NCBI GenBank assembly: GCA_008931825.1
Contig: QXVZ01025850.1
Span: 4,403 to 30,437 of the forward strand
Direction of reading: 5' to 3'
DNA from: Phallusia fumigata
Lineage: Eukaryota; Chordata; Ascidiacea; Phlebobranchia; Ascidiidae
DNA length: 26,035 nucleotides
Each line of letters begins with the position of its first letter. Positions within the stretch are counted from its first letter, which is position 1. This document shows, piece after piece, positions 12,701 through 21,700 of the stretch. The notes below the pieces were generated by a model. The model saw nothing but the letters and a program-made list of their open reading frames with translations. It did no database searches and was not told the DNA's origin. The position numbers and the translations under genes were made by a program.

Positions 12701-15700
12701 CTTTATCTAAGCAAAGTCGCTTACTGTAAGAACCAATTACAACAAAGCTCAATTGTGACGTCACAACGTTATTATCCTTTTCCGCATTATCTTGTGGTGG
12801 TCCCCGCAAACACAACTACTTTTATGTGTGGGTCGCGAACAGGACAAGATACGGAACTAATGGTTTACAATATTACACCACGAGGAACTAATAAAAAAAT
12901 AGACAACAGTCGCATAAGACTGCAAGACGGCAAACTTTTGAGTCTGACATCANTAAAATATCTTTTACCTTTTTCGTGTAATCCCAGGTTATCCCAGTCG
13001 GCAGAGTTCTGTCAGGAAATGCGACGTTCAAATTGTGTTCATCGTTTTTCAGCAGATAAATGAAAGTCTGTGCCCAGTTCACAAGTCCTTGTGTCTGGTG
13101 AAAACAATAAAAAATCCAATACAAGGTATTGTGACAGTTTTTTTAATAGATCCTGCTACGATAATGTAAAAAAGCTCGTATCTGACATTTTACGGTCCAT
13201 ACTTAAATTTACCAGTCACATTTTTAAGGAATTTTGGCGATACGTAATTTTGCTTAAACGTCAACATGCTTTTGAACACGGATCTGTTCACAACTCTTAT
13301 TAAAAATATACTGGCTTAAACAGTTGTTACAAGCGACATGCTTCATTTATCAAAGGTTGTAGCAACAACCCATGCGATTATGAGTAATACGATGAGGTTT
13401 ACAACAGACACACAGGTATTTATGCATGGTAGTATGGAAACGTGAAGATAACAAGGTAAGAGCTACTGGGCCAGTATCTTTTTGATAAAAGTCGAGATGC
13501 TGTACTCGAATATACTAGGTTGTTTAATTATTATAGATCGTAGTGCGCCAGGCCTTCCAAGCATTCCCATTCAGAAAGAAAAATCTAGCTCCAGGTGAGA
13601 TTCGAACCCACGACAGGAACCTATCCGGGCTGGTTATCCATCAACTAAGCTACACATGCTTGAAGCTCCCGTTTATCTCAGTGGCCTTGTTAATGCCTTA
13701 AACCCTTTTTGATTTGTCTGAAAGCACCCCTGAAATTAAATACTGTTTTTAAGTGGATAAACATGTTCGTTCATTTAAGCAAGATCTTGCGATTCCCTGT
13801 AGCCTGGTTTCTAGAGTTGCGCTCAAATAGTCTTCCTTTCAAGTTAGATCATAATGGCTGGTATTTTTATTTCGCTACATTGCTTTCATCATGTGCGACT
13901 CTCGGGTTGGAACCATTGCCAAGTTGTATTTTATCATGTAATATAATTTCGTTCTTTCTATTTTCAATTTTGTTCTATATGAATTATATTCGGATTATAA
14001 CCAGAAAAAAACAAAGTCATCAACAAACCTGTGGAACAGAAACTCTTCCTTTGATGGGTCCGACTAAAACTTCAGTGAGCCAAGCGTATTCGATCAGCGT
14101 CGCTCCTATGGGAAGTCCGTTGCCGCTGAACATTGCGTGACCTCGGAGCTGAAGGTCATCCAGCTGAATGCGACCCTCGTCCATGGGGGGTTCCCCTTCT
14201 CCGGAACGGACGAGACAGTCGGCGAGGTTGATTTCGAGTTTTGAGAGCAGCAGCTGGAAAATTATGGGCAGTCAGACTTAGGGTTGGGACCTCATGAAAT
14301 ACCGATCCCGAAATCCTGGGATATAAAGGCCGATTCACACCAGATGCGTCTCCGGTTTGCGGTACGGTTTTTTTTATTTCGCGGCAAGCAGCGGGGCACT
14401 TACAACAGCCGGGACCAAAGTTTATCCATCAGTAGGGTTGCCAACCGTCCTTTATTTCAAAGGACAATCCTTTATTTAGCTCTATTTGTCCTTGTCCTTT
14501 ATTGAGATTTAAAATGACACTATTTGTCCTTTGTTTTGAAATCGTTTTGACTTGTAGTTCCTTTTCCTGCTCTCAAGATCTGATTGCGAAAGCGTTTACT
14601 GCACTATACCAAAAGCACAGCGCCGCAGACCGCAGACCAGGGTGTAAAAGCTTCATTTTATGTGTAACTCAATTTTCCATTTAAAAAAGGCAATCATTTT
14701 GGGAAAACCAGAAGATCGTAAACAATGTTACTAAATATGAAAAGAACTAGCAAAAAAACAAAGAGAAGGAAGTAGGTGCGTTTAGAAAGGCGATACCTTC
14801 GCCTATTAACTGGAATCAGAAGAACCCAAACAAGTATGGCGTAAATAAACATGTCCTTTATTGTAGCTGAATATAGTTGGCAACCCTATCCATCAGACAC
14901 GGCCAAANAGTTTTACCTTATCATAGAAATCGCACGTACCCGTACAATGTTTGTTTGTTACATTTTATCCTTAAGGGCGGCACATCATCTGAATGCTCGC
15001 AAGGAGTCTATCTGTTGTTGGGAGACCTGCAATGCCTCACGGAAGTTCTGTTGGATGATTTTTTTAAGTTTGTTACCTCAGTTTGGTTTAGGGTTGCCAA
15101 CCGTCCTTTATTTCAAAGGACAATCCTTTATTTAGCTCTATTTGTCCTTGTCCTTTATTGAGATTTAAAATGACACTATTTGTCCTTTGTTTTGAAATCG
15201 TTTTGACTTGTAGTTCCTTTTCCTGCTCTCAAGATCTGATTGCGAAAGCGTTTACTGCACTATACCAAAAGCACAGCGCCGCAGACCGCAGACCAGGGTG
15301 TAAAAGCTTCATTTTATGTGTAACTCAATTTTCCATTTAAAAAAGGCAATCATTTTGGGAAAACCAGAAAATCGTAAACAATGTTACTAAATATGAAAAG
15401 AACTAGCAAAAAAACAAAGAGAAGGAAGTAGGTGCGTTTAGAAAGGCGATACCTTCGCCTATTAACTGGAATCAGAAGAACCCAAACAAGTATGGCGTAA
15501 ATAAACATGTCCTTTATTGTAGCTGAATATAGTTGGCAACCCTATCCATCAGACACGGCCAAAGTGTTTTATGTTTGATAGATAGACTTTGGTCCCGGCT
15601 GGTAAAAGTGCCCAGCTGCTTGCCGCGAGATCAAAAAAACGTACCGCAAACCGGTAAACGCATCTGGCGTGAAGGGACAGTCACTTACTGTTGTTTTACA

Positions 15701-18700
15701 GATTTACGTTTTAAGGTCGAATAAAACCTGTCTAGCGCAACAAAAGGGCTATGCTCAAACGTACGAGAGGAAATAAAATCTTATCAACGTATTTATTTCT
15801 ATTACTTTTTACAATCCTGGGATTTTTTTAATTTGACACCGAAATCCCAAACCTAGGGAGACATTAGGAACGTTGTCGGGAGTTTTGTTTATTAGGGATC
15901 TTTAACTGAACGAAAAAATGTCCCAAAACTTTTGGACGCAAAATGTAGTGTTTTCATTTACTCTCATCGTCACGGCCTCATTACAATTACTTAAAAAAGC
16001 CACTATGCCAAGTTTAAATATAGCTTTGTATATGTACGTCGTATATGGGCAATTTCAGCTCCTAGATTCAAAAAACGCTTTTAACTTTTAAACCATTGGC
16101 ACCAAAGGCTATAGCATTGCAATCCTTACCTGTAGTCGGGTCTGGTGATAATTTTTGTCCATTTCGAATGTAAGTTTGTGCAGCGACACAGCGGGCGGGG
16201 CTTGGAGTACAGGGGTAGGGTGGATCGGAAGGACACCGTTGATTTCTGACAAATTTATGTCCAACGTCACCTGCAGAGGCCTACAAAACGCACACAACTT
16301 GTTAGGCGGCGTTTAAATTGTGCTCTTTAAGCAAATAAATAAAAAGTCTGCGTCCAGTTCTCAAGCCCGTGTGTCCTAAGAAAACAATTAAAAAATATTT
16401 ACATAGCGAATATTACAATAAAATGTGTCCAGTTCTGTGGTTTAAAAATAGTGCACTTAGCATTAATGGTTCGGTTCTCTGAGGTTTTACAAATCACGGT
16501 TTACCAGTTTACACCACTTTTGTCGGTTTTATTAACTGATGACGACAGTGGTACATGGCAAAACTTCGGAATGATTCACATCAAGAAATAAACCACGTAG
16601 TTACAATTTGAAATCGAGAAATCACCACAGAACAGTATGATGGACAGAAATTTGATTTCAGGTGGTTCTTGGTAACTTTAACTTTGGTGTACAAGTCAAT
16701 TAGGCCCTTACTAATAAAATATAAATACATTTTTAGTAAGAGCTACGGGTGAATGACTTGCATACCAAATGTTAAATTACTTAATAGCCCTTGGGCAGCA
16801 ATTTTGCTTCAAACCAACCGCATGTTCTTTAGCTTTTTTTTGCTTCCTTTACTAAGCCATTTCTGGTGAACAAAATTCGTTTCGCCAAAATAGATTTGCG
16901 CACGCGCTACTGTTATAAAGCACTCAGCTGTGCGTTTTGGAAATTAATCGATAATTCGGAAGTGCTCAAACAATTACCAACAACTTTAAGACCATGTTAG
17001 CCTAAATATTAAAAGCTTATGGAATTAAACAACGATTCTAGTCGCACATATCGATGCACGGGAAAGACCTGTTAAACACGAATGGAATTGGATTATCACG
17101 CATATATGTAATTAATTATTTACGACCATTGCGTGTTTACAGCACAAAATCCCTACTGGCGCGTTAATGCAAAAAACGGCTTGGCCTACTGGAAGCGGGT
17201 TTCGCAACCAGCATTGTGCAGTCACCCGTGATAATAAATGTCAATGGAAGTGGGAAAAAATCCCGAGCATCGATTTTTCGTTACTGAAATACTTGAATGA
17301 GTTTGGACTATTTAAAAAAAAACTTTGTCACAACTGACTGCATGAAGCTCGTTTGTGAACCCGATTTAAGCGGTTTTATTCGTGTACGTAATGCAACCTT
17401 AGCTGTAATGAGGTAGGCTGTAGTTTGCAACAAAAAAATCGATTCTGACCTGAAATTTAACGGATTTTCAGTTTCCGTGGAAACAGATGAGATGTCACGT
17501 GATTCCGGCTTGTTGACTCCGCTTGAGAAATCCGTTAACACGTCATCATAACCAAAATAGTTTTCCTAAAAATGAAAGTGTTGTGCTGGCGAACAACAAA
17601 TTTAGCTGTAGGGAAAGGTTTGATTTTGAATGCAGGAAAACCCAACAACCAACAAGAGTTGTTCAAACACACAAAGTAGCAACATTACAACCCCTTTATA
17701 CTAAGAGTCAGTGCTTCTTAATGTGGACGACAAGGCTCTCTGCGTGCGTTTGTTATCATTAAGGGGGATTTGGAGGTTAAATGACCTACTACAGGGACAC
17801 AAAAGAAAAAATCGGGCAATTAAACAGGATACAAAGACAAGGACCAATTTTGGCATATATATCTTTCAACAGCCAATATAAAATTCGTGAAATGTTTTGA
17901 TATATTGGCTATTTCCTTTCTACTTGCTGGCTGATCAAATATATTCGTTTTGAGTTTTGTCTAAGGGGGGTGTACAAGAAAACCGGTTGAGAAACAATGA
18001 TTTAAGTTAACTCACCTTGATCAACACAAGAAGGTCAAGTAGTGATCCATAGAGATACAGTGTAGAGCCAGGGGCCATCACAAGGTCAACCCTGATCTCA
18101 TCAGCCTCCAAGGTCGTCGGGTCAAAGGTTACACCAGTCTTGGTCCTCTGCTTTGTGTTTGTCCCTCGTTTGGGGATGCTGTCGGTTGATCCCATTCCCA
18201 TTTGTTGAGAATTTAACCTGCACACGACATATTTAGTTTAAATGTTTTGAAAGTTTCGTCGTTTATTTATTGTTTAATGGAAATACCAGAGACCGAGGCA
18301 CAAGTCAAAACTATTAAGCATAAGTTCCTGTAATTATCTTTACCTAAGTCAAGTCAATTTATTTTAAACTGAACTCAAGTTGAGTTGAGACATTCTCTAG
18401 CAAACTCAAGTCAAGTTAAGTCAAGACATTGATAAACAGCAGCCTAAGTTTCTCTGCATCTAGCCCTTTACATACCTTTTAACATTCAAATCTTTAGGAA
18501 AATTGGTTGGAGTTTTGTTGATGTAGACGGGATGCCAGGAGTAGGTGATGACAACCTGTAGAGCTGCAACCTGCCAACATTTCACCCACTCATCAGCATT
18601 CATTAGGCCCCACTTTCCATTTTTGCTCAAGACTGGCTCCAACTTTGAACAAGTTTTCTTGTCACACAATTGTGTTGGAACTTTTTCTTGCAACAAAGCG

Positions 18701-21700
18701 TCTGTCAAAACACATAAAATGAAATGAAAGTTTGGGTGTCCTGTAAAAAATTAGACAAAATCTTTTCCTGGCAAGACTTTGTAGTAGGGCTGCTTAACCA
18801 GCACACCATGTTTTAGATCTGGACCGTTTCTGTGTCTGTCCATACCCCTCAGGAGGCAAATAATACCTAATTACATAAAACGCTAATTGAAATTTTATTA
18901 TTTTATTGAATAATTTAATAGGCATCTGATCAATGTTACAGGTTTGCTTGCTACACAGCAAAATGGTCATAAAACCAGTACTTAATGAAACGAAATTGTC
19001 TGCATTTAATATCAAGCAGTAGAAAAAATTGAAATTTTATGATGTATAAATTGATTCAAACTAAATGAACCAATGGACTCCAGCAATATTAGGTCATTTA
19101 ATCTGTAACTGCTTAATATACCTTGGTTCCACTTTTGCATGTTAGAAGACAGGTTAAAAAGTATGTTTCTTGCTGGATTTGACTCTGGTAGGAATATTGC
19201 AAGTTCGCCGTTTTGTAAATCCAATTTGAATGGAATTGAGCATGTCAGAGGAAGAAAGTCGTCGAATGGAAGTGTGAAATCAACGTCAAGTTGCTTCCCG
19301 AACAAGCCAACAAATGCTGCAATGCAACAGATCCAAACTGGTAATATGCCTTTTGTTCCCTGCTTACAAACTAACAAAGAAATTTAATTGTTTTTTATTG
19401 CCTCGTAAACCCACTAACGCAGTAACACAGACTTGTACAGACATTTGCACACTACATGTAAGGCAAATAAAATAAATACTGGATCTTTGGTGCTTCAATG
19501 TGCAACTTTAAAGGTTTACTAACAGTTAAATTTGCCTGAAAAGCACTATTATTTTGATACAAGTTCCTAATATTTTACACAAAAAGCACTGCAATCCCTT
19601 CGATATACAATACTTTCTGGCACATATTGTGTACATGAGGTAAAACATCTATCAGTATTTGCTTTGATAGCGTAAAAGTATGGAGCAAGTACAAATACCA
19701 TTGACAGTGTTAGGTACTGGCGCTGATACAGTACCAGCCCAACTACGGTATAGTGGTGTCCTTTGCTCAATATTTTTTGGTATGGTGGTGTGGTTCTCAA
19801 TGTTTCCTGAAAAATACAACAGTTTTACCATTTTCGCTTGATCTTGTGGAACAGTCGATCCAGTTGTAAGCATTGGTTGGAAGGATCAGTTCAAAATCCT
19901 GAAGTTTGAAGGTGAACGCAAATGTGTAGGGTACGAAGGACATCAAATCGGGAGAAACTTTCTGCGCCCAGTCATCCATTAAATTTGCGACAAAATCTTT
20001 GTGTGCAAAAAGCAGGGTACATGTCGCCTGCAAAAAATCACAATTATTTGTTTTGTTGGTGGTTTTTAATTTTTATCCTCAGCATGTATCTATTGCTTTT
20101 AAGAGATTCATCACCAAAGCCTGCTAAGCTTCAGTTTGGTTGACTTTTACTATTTCATTAGAATGTTATGTAAGAGCATTAATTAGAGGGAACCTAAAAT
20201 GTTTTAGAAGTGAACTGTTTTAGAAGCCAAGTAAAAGCAAAACTACCTTTGCTTGAACATTTGCTTGAAGCTTATCCAATTTAACCTGTATTATTAAAAA
20301 AAAAATCTTGCACAGTTTAAATTTGGAGCAAATATTTTAATGTCGTACTTTTGTAGATGCAACGTCACATGTCCACGTCTGCACACCATTCCAATGCAAT
20401 GGATAGTGGGACTTGATATGAAAACTTAAGGTTTCGGCTTTGAAGAAATGCTGGTATGTTCGGGAAGTGGTGACTTGCATAAACAGCAGCTGGCCTGAAA
20501 CACAAAAACCTTTTTGAACACCTTTAGAGAAGAAGCAGGGAATTCTGTCCAAACATATTGGCATTATTTAAGATTAAGATTACTTCGGCATTTAATCATC
20601 AAGAAGTAGTTGTTGATTTTCTTGAAAAGGGCATGCAATTTACACTAACCATACACACAAATCAGACACATCTTATTTTTATGCAAAACAGATTTAAAAA
20701 GAAAGATTTAGAAATACAGCTTAGTAAAAAAATTCTCAAACATTATGGTCCAGGTGGAATAACATCTAAACTGACCAGATATTGCAGTGTCGTATCCGTC
20801 TGGTTGTACCAGCATGGGAATGTCAACTTCAAAACACGAACCCTGTTAAAACACAAATGGAAAGGCCACTCAAAAGCCAGAATACATAAATAGTCCTAAC
20901 AGGTGATTTTACACCTTGTAATAAGGTGTATCAACTTGCTAACATGATGCATGGTTACTAAAAGTATGCTAACCTACTTTTTTGTGTCACCACAAAGGTG
21001 GCATTAAAAACAACACCAGGTTATTTTAATCAAAACATCAAGCACTGTAATCCCAGCAGTTTTACCTTTGATGCGTTTATTGTCAAACTGGAAGTCACTT
21101 TCGGCTCACTAAACAAAATGTCCACAACGGTTTCATTCAGGAAGTTCATCGAGAAGAAGAAACGCTCCACCACTCTAATTTCTCCAGGCTTGAGCGACTG
21201 ACTCACTTTCAATTTTTGATAATCGGGAGGAAAGAAAAACTTCCATAGCAGCTCTCGTTGCCTGATGAGAAACAATGAAAATGTTTGATTACAACTAGTA
21301 CATTTATCTGTCATTTAAAGCAATCCAGTGGCAGAATGTTCTGTCATCTAACATTTTACCCATTTCGGTCTTTGCAAATATTTTTAGTGTAACTATGTTG
21401 CTATAATTTTTTTCAGCACGCAAAATAAACTCTACATTCTGTTCAAGATGATACTAACATTTTTTCCTGAATTGATAATGATAGCCTACAAGCACCTTTC
21501 ATAAATGCTTTTTCCTACCTATCAGCCCAAGGTCCATAGTTCAAAGATAGCCTCTTTCCACATCGGACATGCATTTCCCAAATTGGGTAATCTGGATTAA
21601 ACAGGCCTTCTTTTGAAGACTCAGGCACAACACCTTTAAAAGGAGTTGAACAACATTACCAATGAAGCAAGCAATGATCCAGCATTACTTGTATAAACAA

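Larger units (their letters stand above)
14331..15680. mobile_element. Foldback/MITE element with ~95-bp inverted arms, disrupted by nested hAT MITE(s)
   Basis: The left arm (14335-14424) starts ttcacaccagatgcg; the right arm (15575-15674) ends cgcatctggcgtgaa. Both contain the cggtttgcggtac, gcggcaagcagc and gggaccaaag motifs in inverted order. Without the nested material the element would be a ~230-bp near-perfect hairpin. The flanking target duplication is not clear. Confidence 0.75.

Noticed and set aside
14502-14684. 60-residue plus-strand frame, repeated at 15158-15340
   Set aside because: It lies entirely inside the 456-bp hAT MITE and occurs twice only because the MITE does; no transposase or other protein features.
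14851-15161. 94-residue plus-strand frames across the N at 14908
   Set aside because: They read through an undefined base and the MITE end, so they are artefacts of the join.
19652-19808. Possible extra exon between exons 10 and 11 with a good acceptor and compatible phase
   Set aside because: It ends in a stop without a usable donor, and exon 10 to exon 11 already joins in phase with a good family match.
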